A stretch of 64,000 nt of DNA from GCA-2718815 sp963578105 (GCA_963578105.1 CAUZBP010000018.1:1-64000); one strand, 5' to 3'. Numbered from the stretch's first letter, positions 28,620 through 38,374 are shown. Numbers and translations: made by a program. The notes: a model not told the origin generated them from the sequence alone.

Positions 28620-29774
28620 ATGAAACGCTACCCGCTGCTGGTTTCATTTTTGTTTCTTTTGCCACTGAGCAATGTCAGTCATGCTCAGTGTTGTTGCGAC
28701 TATCGTGTCGTTTGCCACACGGTGTACGAGCAACAACCCATAACGGCTTACCGCCTGGTTTACGAAACGGTGTTCGAAGAACGGAAAGTGGTAACTCAAC
28801 GGCCCGTCTGGCAGACGCAGACCAAAGAGCGTCGCTACCGCGTTGCTAAGCCGGTGACGGAAACCAGTGTCCGTGAGCAACGTTATCAGGTCAGGAAGCC
28901 TGTGTGGGAGACGCAGGAGCAAGAACGGCAGTACACCGTCCGCAGGCCCGTGGTTAAAACGGTGATGCAAGATCGAACTTTCACGACTCAGGAACCTGTT
29001 GTGACGATGCGTACTCAGAAGGTCGACCTGGGGCAGTTTGTCAACCAAGTTCATCATACGCCGGGACCAAGTCGCCGGCGCTTGAGGTGGCGAAGTCGGC
29101 AGTACTATACCGATTTAAACACGGGTGCCCGGCGTTGGCAAAGGGCTGGCTTGTATTGGGTTCCGGTTCAAGGAAGAGGCACGACCAAAGTGACCAAAAC
29201 ATGGGTTTCGAATGTGGTAACCCAACAAATTCCACAAACGACTTACCAACTGAAAGAGGTCGTCCAACAGGTACCGGTGCAGGTCACCAACTACGAGGAT
29301 CAGGTAATTACTCAAAAGGTGCCCATTCGGACGTTTCGTTGGCAGACCGAGGAGGTTGTCCAGCAGATTCCGGTGACGACCATTCGTTATGAATATGAGG
29401 AACGCGTCGAACAGATTCCGGTACGTGTTTGCAAAATGGTGACTCAAGAGCAAATCGTGACGGTTCCCCGTTGCGTTGCCAAATGGGTACTGGTGACGTA
29501 CCGCGGAATGCGCCCCAAAACGTTGGTCAGACGGGTACCATTGGATACCGGAGAGGTCAACGACGACTCGGGGACTCACGATTCTCGACAGAGGGAACAG
29601 ACTGTCGATGAGGTTGTGCCACTGGCTCCGACAGATGCCGAAGAGTCGAGCGAGCCATACCCGGACGCTGCACATGAGGAGCCGCAAGAACAGGTTGATC
29701 CGTCTGAAATCCCCAGTGCTTCGGCAGACGATGATATGGATGCGCACCAGACGGTATCTTTTCAATCAGTCTAG
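28620..29774 (+). CDS. Secreted YTV-type repeat protein
   Basis: 384 residues with a Sec signal (MKRYPLLVSFLFLLPLSN, cleavage near AQC). The mature part is a string of short beta repeats rich in Tyr, Thr, Val, Arg and Gln. The first array (about 30-135) has repeats of the type RRYRVAKPV / RQYTVRRPV. A linker with RLRWRSRQYYTD follows, and the second array (about 190-290) is of the type VVQQIPVTTIRYEYEE. The tail is acidic. This matches the planctomycete-specific YTV domain described from Rhodopirellula baltica, whose proteins have been associated with the proteinaceous cell wall. Likely an abundant surface or wall component. Three Cys follow the signal (QCCCDY), allowing cross-links. Confidence 0.8.
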   Translation: MKRYPLLVSFLFLLPLSNVSHAQCCCDYRVVCHTVYEQQPITAYRLVYETVFEERKVVTQRPVWQTQTKERRYRVAKPVTETSVREQRYQVRKPVWETQEQERQYTVRRPVVKTVMQDRTFTTQEPVVTMRTQKVDLGQFVNQVHHTPGPSRRRLRWRSRQYYTDLNTGARRWQRAGLYWVPVQGRGTTKVTKTWVSNVVTQQIPQTTYQLKEVVQQVPVQVTNYEDQVITQKVPIRTFRWQTEEVVQQIPVTTIRYEYEERVEQIPVRVCKMVTQEQIVTVPRCVAKWVLVTYRGMRPKTLVRRVPLDTGEVNDDSGTHDSRQREQTVDEVVPLAPTDAEESSEPYPDAAHEEPQEQVDPSEIPSASADDDMDAHQTVSFQSV

Positions 29775-30106
29775 GTGGTTTTGAAAACCGGCTTCAAGCG
29801 ATTGTTACGAAGTCAAAAGGTCAGCATCTCCAACCGGCACGGCTTGTTTTCCGGATGCACGGCTCGAATGTCACACACTGGGTGTGCTGTGATGAGCCTG
29901 TTCTATCCAGAGACAAGACAGACATGCTTGCTGACCTCCGAGTCAATGGAATGCTCCTGGAGACCGTTGGCTGACAGTGACTCCAGTCACTCAGGGAGAA
30001 GACTGTGGTTGCGGGTGACCGCGCCTTTCTTCCAGGGTCAGAGTGGATTACAATCGTGGAGTTCCATAGTTGCTGCCTGTAATTGCATGAGAATCGGAAT
30101 ATCGTT
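29775..30106. other. Gene-free spacer with a short dyad
   Basis: 332 bases. The only structured element is the dyad AGTGACT-CC-AGTCACT at 29976-29991, about 115 bp before the BRCT-MerR-TPR gene. It could be an operator or a small hairpin. The open frames here have no family signature. Confidence 0.45.
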
Positions 30107-31324
30107 GTGAAATTGGCCGAGACGGAAACGGATGATTCGTTGCAAGGAAAACGAGTTGCCTTTGTAGGCAAGTTGGGTGGGGTCACCAAACGCGAAGCGC
30201 AACAGTTCGTGCGTCAGCATGGCGGAGTGCCCGTCGAGTCCTCCTCGGAGGGACTCGATTTGATTGTTATTGGCGCTGACGAACTCCCCTTGGAAAACGA
30301 GGAACTTCTTGAGCCGGGCATTCGAGATGCGGCTGCCGAGGGTCGTTTGGAGATCATTCAGGAAACTCAGCTTTGGCAGCAATTGGGAATGATGGGTCAC
30401 GACCAGGAGCGTGGCGTTCGCCGCCTCTACACGCCCGCCATGCTGGCGGATTTGTTGGCGGTCCCAGTGGCTGTGATCCGGCGCTGGCACCGACGCGGTT
30501 TGATTGTACCGGTGCGCGAGGTGAATCGCTTGCCGTACTTCGACTTCCAAGAAGTTTCGACGGCTCGTCATCTGGCCCAGTTGGTGGCTAGCGGCGCGTC
30601 ACCTGCAGCGATCGAAAAAAAACTGGGGCAGTTAGCACGTTACGTTCCGGAAGTGGAACGACCGCTGGCCCAACTATCGGTCATTGTTGAGGGGAAGCAG
30701 ATTCTTCTACGCCAGGGCGAGGGTTTGATCGAGCCGGGGGGGCAACTGCGGATCGACTTTGATGCTCTGGGTGTTCCAGTTACCGAAGCAGGTTCACAGG
30801 AAGAGACCGCCGAAGAGGCAATTTTGTCATTCGACGATTCGTGCATCGATCGTCCTCTTACTCCCGATGAGATGATTGAAGCGGCTCTGGAATTAGAGGA
30901 TCGAGGGGAATTGGCCAAGGCTACCGAGATGTTTCGAGCGGTGATGGCCGCCGTGGGGCCGCGACCCGATCTGTGCTTTGAAGTGGCCGAACTTCTTTAC
31001 CGGCAGGGCGAAATACTGGCTGCCCGTGAACGCTATTACATGGTCGTTGAGTTGGACGAAGAATATGTTGAAGCTCGAGCCAATTTGGGATGTGTCCTTG
31101 CGGAAACAGGCGAACTTCAGTTGGCAGTTGCAGCCTTCCGTGGTGCCTTGAGCTGTCACCAAGACTATCCGGACGTCCACTATCATCTGGCCCGGACCCT
31201 CGATGAATTAGGTGAAGAAGAGCAATCCGAGTTCCATTGGCGTTCTTTTTTAGCGCTGGCTCCAAACAGTCCCTGGGCTGAAGAAGCTCGAGCACGCGTT
31301 GACAACTGGCAGGAAGACAAATAA
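30107..31324 (+). CDS. BRCT - MerR-type helix-turn-helix - TPR fusion protein
   Basis: 405 residues from GTG 30107 (TTG 30083 is an alternative). Residues about 10-90 form a BRCT domain (GKRVAFVGKLGGVTKREAQQ, typical first strand and helix, as in DNA ligase). Residues about 105-175 hold a MerR-like winged helix (YTPAMLADLLAVPVAVIRRW then GLIVPVREVNRLPYFDF). The C-terminal 150 residues are TPR repeats (ALELEDRGELAKATEMFR, ANLGCVLAETGELQLAVAAF). BRCT would bind DNA ends or phosphoprotein, the HTH binds DNA, and TPRs bind a partner. This architecture is recurrent in planctomycetes but uncharacterised. It may be a DNA-damage-linked regulator (inference). Confidence 0.8.
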   Translation: MKLAETETDDSLQGKRVAFVGKLGGVTKREAQQFVRQHGGVPVESSSEGLDLIVIGADELPLENEELLEPGIRDAAAEGRLEIIQETQLWQQLGMMGHDQERGVRRLYTPAMLADLLAVPVAVIRRWHRRGLIVPVREVNRLPYFDFQEVSTARHLAQLVASGASPAAIEKKLGQLARYVPEVERPLAQLSVIVEGKQILLRQGEGLIEPGGQLRIDFDALGVPVTEAGSQEETAEEAILSFDDSCIDRPLTPDEMIEAALELEDRGELAKATEMFRAVMAAVGPRPDLCFEVAELLYRQGEILAARERYYMVVELDEEYVEARANLGCVLAETGELQLAVAAFRGALSCHQDYPDVHYHLARTLDELGEEEQSEFHWRSFLALAPNSPWAEEARARVDNWQEDK

Positions 31325-31823
31325 TCACTCGGATGTCGAACACATGCGCCTGCACGCCGTTGCGGCTTGCCGTCCACAAAGGATGGTCTCCGGCCACAAA
31401 TTTGAAGTTTCCAACGACAGTTGAAAAAATTTGGTTTCCGTCTGCCGGCCCGCGAGGGGAGCCGACCGGGGTTCGGAAGGCAGGCATTGCAGGCAGAATT
31501 TGTTCGCCGGCCTATTGCAAAGTCACTGCGTAGGATCGATGACTCGTCAGTTGGCACAACAGCCACAGTTCACCGAATTTTCCTAACCGTTGGACTCGTG
31601 GCAGCCAGGCAGGCCGATTTCCGGTGTGATTTTCCCGGCCGACAAGATCGCTGATCACCCTTGGAGTGGCCGTGCGCATGTGACATAATGCGGTGCCTGC
31701 AGGCATCTTGAAATTGAAGGCCAGTTTGCTGCGGGAAAATACCCACTGACTGGTGCTTACTCGGGGCGTGTTTCCCTGCTCGTACGCCGCCCATCAAAAA
31801 AATGTCACAGGAGGATAGTAAAG
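31325..31823. other. Gene-free spacer with a possible promoter
   Basis: 499 bases between the BRCT fusion and the second TIM-barrel isomerase. Open frames on both strands lack signatures. The right part contains a possible promoter (31661-31689), and the ribosome site AGGAGG is at 31809-31814. Confidence 0.5.
31661..31689 (+). promoter_or_regulatory. Possible sigma-70-like promoter
   Basis: TTGGAG (31661-31666) and CATAAT (31684-31689) are separated by exactly 17 bases. Transcription would start about 125 bases before GTG 31824. The -35 is only 3/6 to consensus, so this is tentative. Confidence 0.3.
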
Positions 31824-32693
31824 GTGTTCTTGAATTTAAACGCGGCCGCTTTGGGTATTTCCGGACATCAGAGCGAACTGATTGAACTGACGCTCACGTA
31901 CGATTTTAAGGGGATGGAATTCGATTTGCTGTCGTTTGCCGGGCAGGTCGACTTGAACGGCTATGACCATACTGCGAGGTTTATTGAAAGTGCGGGACTT
32001 GTGTTAGGAAGTTTTGACTTGCCGGTGAACTGGCAGGGCGACGACGCAGTTTTTCACGAAGAATTGGAACGTCTTCCGGCTTTGGCAGAAGTCGCTGCCA
32101 GATTAGGCGCGACGGGATGCCGAACGGTCGTCATGCCCGCCTCGGATGATCGACCCTATCACGAGAACTTTGAGTTTCACCGTCAACGATTCACGAAAAT
32201 TGCCGAGGTTCTTGCACCACATTCGATTTCTTTGGGACTCGATTTTCTCGCCACCGCTGGTCACCGTGAGGGTTTGCGCCACCAGTTCATTCATTCACCA
32301 GATGCGCTCGTGACCCTAGCGAAGACCGTCGGTCTCGATAACGTGGGTGTCTCAGTTGATCTCTGGCAGTGGCACGTTGCAGGAGCCAATTGGGATCTGT
32401 TCCGCGAATTGTCAGCACACGAAATCGTATCGGTTCGAGTTGCCGACGTGCCACCGGGTGTTTCCAACGAGTTGATATCGGATGAGCAACGTTTGCTCGC
32501 CACCGAAGATGGTGTGATCGATATTGGCGTGGTTATTTCACAACTGGAAATCGTTGAATATTCGGGCCCCGTAACTCCTTTTCCACATCCAAGTCAGTTA
32601 AAAAATATGACTCGGAATGCTACCATTCGTGCGGCGAGTAAAACCTTGGAACTGAAAGTCGTTCCCACCGAGGAGGAGCAGGTGGCGAGTTGA
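31824..32693 (+). CDS. Xylose isomerase-like TIM-barrel protein
   Basis: 289 residues, AP-endonuclease-2-like TIM barrel. Recognisable strand ends are GLDFLATAGHREG, VGVSVDLWQWHVAGA (Asp and His metal-ligand pattern) and VSVRVADVPPG. The first metal-ligand Glu seen in IolE-type enzymes appears as Asp (GLDFL). The family epimerises or isomerises sugars. GTG 31824 is supported by AGGAGG nine bases upstream. It is a distant paralogue of the protein at 360-1220 but not in a sugar operon: downstream is uvrA, convergent. Substrate unknown. Confidence 0.75.
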   Translation: MFLNLNAAALGISGHQSELIELTLTYDFKGMEFDLLSFAGQVDLNGYDHTARFIESAGLVLGSFDLPVNWQGDDAVFHEELERLPALAEVAARLGATGCRTVVMPASDDRPYHENFEFHRQRFTKIAEVLAPHSISLGLDFLATAGHREGLRHQFIHSPDALVTLAKTVGLDNVGVSVDLWQWHVAGANWDLFRELSAHEIVSVRVADVPPGVSNELISDEQRLLATEDGVIDIGVVISQLEIVEYSGPVTPFPHPSQLKNMTRNATIRAASKTLELKVVPTEEEQVAS

Positions 32694-32718
32694 TAGCGGC
32701 GACGGAGGAAGGTGGAGT

Positions 32719-35559
32719 CTAACTGCGGCCATTCAAGAGTGACGCTAAGAACTGTCCCGTATGACTTTTGGTGTCCGCCGCAACTTCTTCGGGCGTGCCT
32801 TCCGCCACGACATGTCCTCCACCTGCCCCGCCTTCGGGTCCAAGATCAATCAGCCAGTCGGCAGACTTGATAACGTCGAGATTGTGTTCGATCACGATCA
32901 CAGTATTTCCTTTGTCGACAAGTTGGTTGAGTACGTGAAGGAGTTTTTTGATATCTTCGAAATGCAAGCCGGTCGTGGGCTCATCCAGAAGATAAAGAGT
33001 GTTTCCAGTTTCAACTCGCGACAGTTGAGTGGCCAGTTTGATTCTTTGTGCCTCGCCTCCCGAAAGAGTGGTTGACGGCTGGCCCAGCGGTAAGTATCCC
33101 AGTCCGATGTCATAAAGGCTCTGTAGAACTCGATGAATCGCGGGATGATTTTCAAAATATTCAACTGCTTCCTCGATTCGTAGTTCCAGCACCTCAGCAA
33201 TCGATTTTCCCCGGTAGCGAATCTGTAGCGTCTGCCGATTGAATCGTGCTCCTCCGCAGGTTGCACAGGAAACAAACAGATCGGGCAAAAAATTCATCTC
33301 GATCTTTTGCAACCCGTGTCCTTGGCAATCTTCGCAGCGTCCTCCCTTGAGATTGAAGCTAAATCTCCCCATGGAGTATCCTCGCTGCCGTGCTTCACGT
33401 GTCCCTTTGAACACTTTGCGGATCTCGTCGAAGATACCCGTATAGGTGATGGGGGAACTTCTCGGAGTTCGACCAATGGGTGACTGGTCGATCGCCACCA
33501 GTTTGTCGATCTGGCTGACCCCACGGAGGCTTTCATGGGGTCCCGGCCGAACCGTTGTCGTACCCAAACGACGAGAAATCGCAGGTGCCAAGGTTTCATT
33601 CAAGAGGGAACTTTTCCCCGACCCACTGACACCCGTCAGGCACACCAACACACCCAACGGGAAACGGACGTCCACACCTTGTAAATTGTGAGTCCTTGCC
33701 TTCGAGATCAGGAGCGATCGGGTTCGAGTCACTCGTCGTCGTTGTTTCGGGATCGGGATTTGTTCCAAGCCGGCAAGGTATCGTCCCGTGAGGGATTGCG
33801 GATCCGCAGCCACTTCGGCCGGTTTGCCGATTGACATGACCCGCCCCCCAGCGCTGCCTGCGGACGGTCCGATGTCAATCAGGAAATCAGCCGCACGCAT
33901 TACGGCCTCGTCGTGCTCTACGACCAACACGGTGTTGCCCTGCTGTTGTAGTTTTCGAAGTGATTGAATCAGGCGGCGGTTGTCACGTGGATGTAGACCA
34001 ATCGATGGCTCGTCCAGAATGTAGCAGACACCCACCAGCCCAGATCCGATGCTGGTTGCCAATCGCACTCGCTGCATTTCTCCACCGCTCAATGTGTCGG
34101 CCGATCGACCAAGGGCAAGATAGGGCACTCCCACCTCTTCCAGAAACTGCAGTCGTTGGGTGATTTCTGCGACCAGGGGTCCTGCGATTTTCAGTTCCTG
34201 GGGACAAAACGATAGGTTTTCGAAAAAAGATCTTCCGTCACGGATCGAAAGATTGTTGATCTCGTCAATTCCCTTACCGCCCAGTTTGACAGCCCTTGCC
34301 TCGCCACGCAGTCGCGTCCCTTGGCAGGCACTGCAAGTCAGTTTTAGCCGGAAGGACTCGAGTCGCTGCCGCTGCTTTTCCCGTGTTGTGGTGACCAGTT
34401 CTTTTTCTAACTGAATCAGGATCCCGATGAATTCATCGTTGTCGCCATGTAAAAGTTGTTCAAAAACTGGATCGTCAACGTTTGCCCAGTTCGTGTTCCA
34501 ATCCAAACCGTGTTTTTCCAGAAATCCATGCAGCCAGTTCTGTCGCTTCTTTGTCTGTGCGGTCGATGCTCCTTTCCAGGGTGCGATGGCATCCTGGGCG
34601 AGTGAAAGATTGCGATTGGGAAATACCATGTCCGGATCGAATGCGACTCGGTTTCCCAGGCCTTCACAAACCGGGCACGCACCTTGAGGGCTGTTGAAGC
34701 TGAAGCTTCGTGGCTCGATGGACTCGTAACTGATCTCGCAAGTCGGACATGCATAACGAGTACTAAACAAACGTTCCTCCCACACGACGTCCACGGACTT
34801 GGGGTCCTGCTGGGGCTGAAGGTAACATGCTACCATCGTGCCGGAGCCATGCTTAACGGCCATCTGGATTGACTCAGCCAATCGTCCTTCAATCCCCGGC
34901 CGAATGATAATGCGGTCGATAATGGCGTCGATGCTGTGTTGTTTCCTGGCTGAGATGTCAGGAAGGTTGTCGATGTCATAAACGTGGCCATCGACACGCG
35001 CTCGCACAAACCCTGCTTTGCGGATCTCGGCAAAACAATCCTCATGCTTTCCGCGCCGTTGGCGAACGATTGGCGCGATCACCATTGTTTTGGTGCCTTC
35101 TGGAAACTGCATCAGCGTTTCCGAAATCTGTTGTTCCGTTTGCTGATGAATCGGCCCTCCGCATTGATGGCAGTGAACAATGCCCAGTCGAGCCATTAAG
35201 AGACGCAGATAGTCATAGATTTCTGTGGCCGTTGCCACGGTACTACGTGGATTCTGATTGCCCGGACGTTGATCAATGCAGAGGGTGGGCTGAAGACCTG
35301 CGATCTCGTCGACATTCGGTCGTTCGAGTTGATCGAAAAACTGCCTGGAGTAAACCGAAAGGCTTTCGATATACTGCCGTTGGCCTTCGGCGTACAAAGT
35401 ATCGAATGCCAGCGAACTTTTTCCTGAACCACTCAACCCTGTAAAAACCACCAGTTTGTTGCGAGGGATATCGATGTCGATATTCTGGAGGTTGTGGACG
35501 CGTGCCCCTCGTATACGGATGAGTTCCGATTTTTGTTTCTCGAACACCACCGTGGACAT
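32719..35559 (-). CDS. uvrA: Excinuclease ABC subunit A
   Basis: 946 residues from ATG 35559 (a longer frame to 35595 exists but adds non-family sequence), normal UvrA length. Two ABC modules: Walker A GLSGSGKSSLAF and GVSGSGKSSLLN, signature LSGGE twice, Walker B YILDEPSIGLHPRD and YLLDEPTTGLHFED. The zinc-finger cysteines are present (CHQCGG, CPTCE with CPVCEGLG, CEDCQGHG with CATCGG), as is the UvrB-interaction insert around VRQRRGKHEDCF. UvrA dimers scan DNA for bulky lesions and load UvrB in nucleotide excision repair. It stands alone here, convergent with the isomerase gene and divergent from the dGTPase-like gene. Confidence 0.97.
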   Translation of the reverse strand: MSTVVFEKQKSELIRIRGARVHNLQNIDIDIPRNKLVVFTGLSGSGKSSLAFDTLYAEGQRQYIESLSVYSRQFFDQLERPNVDEIAGLQPTLCIDQRPGNQNPRSTVATATEIYDYLRLLMARLGIVHCHQCGGPIHQQTEQQISETLMQFPEGTKTMVIAPIVRQRRGKHEDCFAEIRKAGFVRARVDGHVYDIDNLPDISARKQHSIDAIIDRIIIRPGIEGRLAESIQMAVKHGSGTMVACYLQPQQDPKSVDVVWEERLFSTRYACPTCEISYESIEPRSFSFNSPQGACPVCEGLGNRVAFDPDMVFPNRNLSLAQDAIAPWKGASTAQTKKRQNWLHGFLEKHGLDWNTNWANVDDPVFEQLLHGDNDEFIGILIQLEKELVTTTREKQRQRLESFRLKLTCSACQGTRLRGEARAVKLGGKGIDEINNLSIRDGRSFFENLSFCPQELKIAGPLVAEITQRLQFLEEVGVPYLALGRSADTLSGGEMQRVRLATSIGSGLVGVCYILDEPSIGLHPRDNRRLIQSLRKLQQQGNTVLVVEHDEAVMRAADFLIDIGPSAGSAGGRVMSIGKPAEVAADPQSLTGRYLAGLEQIPIPKQRRRVTRTRSLLISKARTHNLQGVDVRFPLGVLVCLTGVSGSGKSSLLNETLAPAISRRLGTTTVRPGPHESLRGVSQIDKLVAIDQSPIGRTPRSSPITYTGIFDEIRKVFKGTREARQRGYSMGRFSFNLKGGRCEDCQGHGLQKIEMNFLPDLFVSCATCGGARFNRQTLQIRYRGKSIAEVLELRIEEAVEYFENHPAIHRVLQSLYDIGLGYLPLGQPSTTLSGGEAQRIKLATQLSRVETGNTLYLLDEPTTGLHFEDIKKLLHVLNQLVDKGNTVIVIEHNLDVIKSADWLIDLGPEGGAGGGHVVAEGTPEEVAADTKSHTGQFLASLLNGRS

Positions 35560-35833
35560 GTTCTGCGTTCTAGCAAAGGAGTTGGTTCTCGGCAAGTCGC
35601 AACATTGGAGGCCTCCGGACAGCAGGCAGCGTCAGGCACCTCTGGTTTCAGCCCGCCGTATCTTCGATTAAGCTCATTGGCAGCGAGTTGCCACAATAGA
35701 CGGGTGCCTCGCGGCTGCCCTGAGACGAGGATCGCGGATAGATTCGTCGATCCAGCAGGCCTGGAAAGCCTAGTTTGGGAGGTTCCGGGGACCGTTCCAG
35801 TAACCACCTGCCACGCATGATTGTTTCTCTCCG

Positions 35834-36976
35834 ATGAATTTTTTTCAGACAACGGCTGAGCGTGAACAAATCTTGCTCGCTTCGTATGCGATGCACAGTG
35901 CAAAATCTACGGGTCGCGAGTATCCGGAGAGCGAACACCTCTATCGAGGTCCTTATCAACGTGATCGCGACCGCGTACTGCATAGCGCGGCCTATCGTCG
36001 ATTGGCAGATAAAACTCAGGTGTTCACAGGACACATGGGGGACTACCATCGGACCCGGCTCACTCACACGCTGGAAGTTGCCTCCATCGCTCGCACCATT
36101 GGACGTGCTTTACGGTTGAACGAGGATCTGATAGAAGCCCTGGCACTCCTGCACGACATCGGGCATCCTCCCTTTGGTCATGCTGGAGAAGATGCCCTGG
36201 ATGAATGCTTGAGCGGTGAGGGTGGATTCTCGCACAACGCCTACGCCTTGTGCCTTATTCGGGAACTGGAAATCCGTTACGCCGATTTTCCCGGACTGAA
36301 CCTGACACGTGAAGTGTTGGCCGGACAACTAGCGAGGGCTCAAAAGCAGACCGGACCCAGCCCAATTCTTGAAGTTCAGGTTGTCGACTTGGCTGATAGT
36401 ATCACTTATGATTCCCATGATGCTGATGACGCTATGGAGTTGGGGCTAGTCACGTTGCACGAACTGAGGGAAACGTGTCTCGTGGCGGAGGTGGTCGACC
36501 GAGTTCTGGAGCGAAATGACGGCTTACAAGGCCGGATGCTGCGAAAAAGCGTCGTTCACGAACTGATTGATTGGCAGGTCGGCGATGTCCTGGATCACTG
36601 TGGTACCTGGTTGCGGGAGCACAGGCCCGCTAGTGCAGCAGCCGTGCATGCTGCTGGTTTCCACTTAGGGGTTGGGAGTGCATTGGAAGAAAAAAAGGGG
36701 GAGCTTGAAGCGTTTCTTCACGAACAAGTCTATCGCCACGAAAAACTGATCCAACAGCGGAAGCAGGCTCAGAATCAACTGAGAGAAATGTTTCTGGGAT
36801 TTCAGCGGAATCCGCATTGGTTGCCGAAGAGATTTCAACAAAGAGCCGATCAAATAGGGCTGAAGCGGAGCGTTGCTGATTATATTGCTGGTATGACCGA
36901 TCGGTATTGTCAGCAACAGTATCAACGGCTGTTTGCCTCAAATGCGGGGGGCAGCTCGGTCGAAACCGTGTGTTAG
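35834..36976 (+). CDS. dgt: Deoxyguanosinetriphosphate triphosphohydrolase-like HD protein
   Basis: 380 residues. The HD-domain metal site is intact: His78 (RTRLTHTLEV), His107-Asp108 (LLHDIGHPPFGH) and a later Asp in VVDLADSITYDSHD. The N-terminal YQRDRDRVLHSAAYRRLADKTQ is the dNTPase family signature. The enzyme hydrolyses dGTP or other dNTPs to nucleoside and triphosphate, controlling dNTP pools. The length fits the shorter dGTPase-like clade rather than E. coli Dgt. It ends 12 bp before a PIN-TRAM gene, likely cotranscribed. The start ATG 35834 has no strong ribosome site. Confidence 0.9.
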   Translation: MNFFQTTAEREQILLASYAMHSAKSTGREYPESEHLYRGPYQRDRDRVLHSAAYRRLADKTQVFTGHMGDYHRTRLTHTLEVASIARTIGRALRLNEDLIEALALLHDIGHPPFGHAGEDALDECLSGEGGFSHNAYALCLIRELEIRYADFPGLNLTREVLAGQLARAQKQTGPSPILEVQVVDLADSITYDSHDADDAMELGLVTLHELRETCLVAEVVDRVLERNDGLQGRMLRKSVVHELIDWQVGDVLDHCGTWLREHRPASAAAVHAAGFHLGVGSALEEKKGELEAFLHEQVYRHEKLIQQRKQAQNQLREMFLGFQRNPHWLPKRFQQRADQIGLKRSVADYIAGMTDRYCQQQYQRLFASNAGGSSVETVC

Positions 36977-36988
36977 AATAGACATATC

Positions 36989-38026
36989 ATGACACTTCTC
37001 CTACTTCGTTGCGCGTTTTTTCTGGCAGCCGTCGGCGCGGCAGTTTCGTTCATCAGTTCCGAAATGCCCGCCACCGATAACTCCTGGCTGCCCGGCACCT
37101 TTGTCGCGGGTGTTGCGCTGCTGGCTGCCCTGGTGATTGCCGTTGATATGCTGGTGACGACCAAACGCATTGACACCATCTCGACCGTCTATTTCGGCAC
37201 CCTGGTGGGATTCTTTCTTACGTACATTGTTGGCATCGCGCTTACGCCACTGTTGGAACAGACTGAAGTGCTGACTCGCTACCAAGACGCCATCCGAGTC
37301 AGTATTGGGATCACACTTTGCTACACCTGCATCAGCTTGCTAATGCAAACTAAGGATGATTTTCGTTTTATCATTCCCTACATTGAATTCGCCAAGGAAG
37401 TGAAAGGGTTGAAGCCCTTCATCTTGGACACAAGTGTTATTATTGACGGCCGCATCGCCGACGTCGTGGAAACGCAATTTACCGACAATCAAATCCTCAT
37501 CCCCCGATTTGTCCTTGCCGAGCTACAAGGCATCGCTGATAGCAGTGACAAGCTGCGGCGCAGCCGGGGCAGGAGGGGCCTGGATATCCTCAATCGACTG
37601 AGAACGAACAAGGCAATTGATTTACACATTCACGAACATGAATTACGTGAAATGGCAAACCTGCCCGTTGACATGAAACTCGTGATTCTGGCCCGGCACA
37701 TGAACGGTAAGGTGGTGACAGGCGACTACAATCTGAATAAAGTTGCCCGTCTGAATAACGTGGAGGTCATCAATCTCAACGATCTGGCGAACTCGTTGAA
37801 GCCGGTGTTCTTACCGGGGGAGCAGGTGGAAGTGCGGATCGTCAAAGCGGGAGAAGAGTCTGGCCAAGGAGTTGGCTACCTGGATGACGGGACCATGATT
37901 GTTGTCGAAGGAGGACGAGAACATGTCAACAAGAAGGTTCGGATTTCGGTCACGAGCGTTCTACAAACCAGCGCTGGACGCATGGTGTTCGGCCGATTTG
38001 ATGCGACTGCGAGTGTTGCGGATTAA
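36989..38026 (+). CDS. Membrane-anchored PIN-TRAM domain protein (YacL-like)
   Basis: 345 residues. Four N-terminal transmembrane helices (about 3-23, 36-55, 66-86, 101-120). A PIN nuclease domain starts at FILDTSVIIDGR with acidic residues Asp147, Asp153, Glu178 and a later Asp in VTGDYN. The C-terminal TRAM domain (about 272-340, GEQVEVRIVKAG) probably binds RNA. The architecture equals Bacillus YacL and cyanobacterial homologues, thought to be membrane-tethered ribonucleases; the substrate is unknown. Located 12 bp after the dGTPase-like gene. Confidence 0.9.
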   Translation: MTLLLLRCAFFLAAVGAAVSFISSEMPATDNSWLPGTFVAGVALLAALVIAVDMLVTTKRIDTISTVYFGTLVGFFLTYIVGIALTPLLEQTEVLTRYQDAIRVSIGITLCYTCISLLMQTKDDFRFIIPYIEFAKEVKGLKPFILDTSVIIDGRIADVVETQFTDNQILIPRFVLAELQGIADSSDKLRRSRGRRGLDILNRLRTNKAIDLHIHEHELREMANLPVDMKLVILARHMNGKVVTGDYNLNKVARLNNVEVINLNDLANSLKPVFLPGEQVEVRIVKAGEESGQGVGYLDDGTMIVVEGGREHVNKKVRISVTSVLQTSAGRMVFGRFDATASVAD

Positions 38027-38191
38027 GTCTGGATGGCTCGTGGCACTTTTCCCGGCGCCGGCGTCTGCGTTTTTTCCCTTCCTGCGCCAGCCAAACTTCG
38101 TGTAAGTTGTTTGCCCTGGTTCCGATCCGGCCTTTGTCGCTTCTGAAGATTGCATTCGGGCAGTGCGAGTGTCGAAGTTTGTCGATGGGCC

Positions 38192-38374
38192 TTATTCAGA
38201 CTGGGACCACACCCTGGCTTCGCCGTTTTCTTCGATCTCAACGTAAATCACGTTTGGCCGGCAGCAAACGGGGCAATCTTCTACATATTTTTGCCGAGCT
38301 CCTGCCGACAGATCGAGAGGCACCACGATTTCTTCACCGCAGGCAGGGCAGATATAGGATCCATCGTTTTGCAT
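38192..38374 (-). CDS. CPXCG-motif cysteine-rich small protein
   Basis: 60 residues from ATG 38374. Cys9-P-A-Cys12-G and Cys34-P-V-Cys37-C form a zinc-ribbon-like pair, the pattern of the CPXCG-motif family (Cys-rich CPXG). The C-terminus ends in an acidic strand EIEENGEARVW. Function unknown; the family is small and widespread in proteobacteria and planctomycetes. The longer frame to 38449 overlaps the divergent dehydrogenase gene and is disfavoured. Confidence 0.85.
   Translation of the reverse strand: MQNDGSYICPACGEEIVVPLDLSAGARQKYVEDCPVCCRPNVIYVEIEENGEARVWSQSE

Noticed and set aside
30921..31487. Long antisense ORF over the BRCT-MerR-TPR gene
   Set aside because: Shadow frame of a well-supported gene; amino-acid content is Arg/Pro rich, as expected for antisense.
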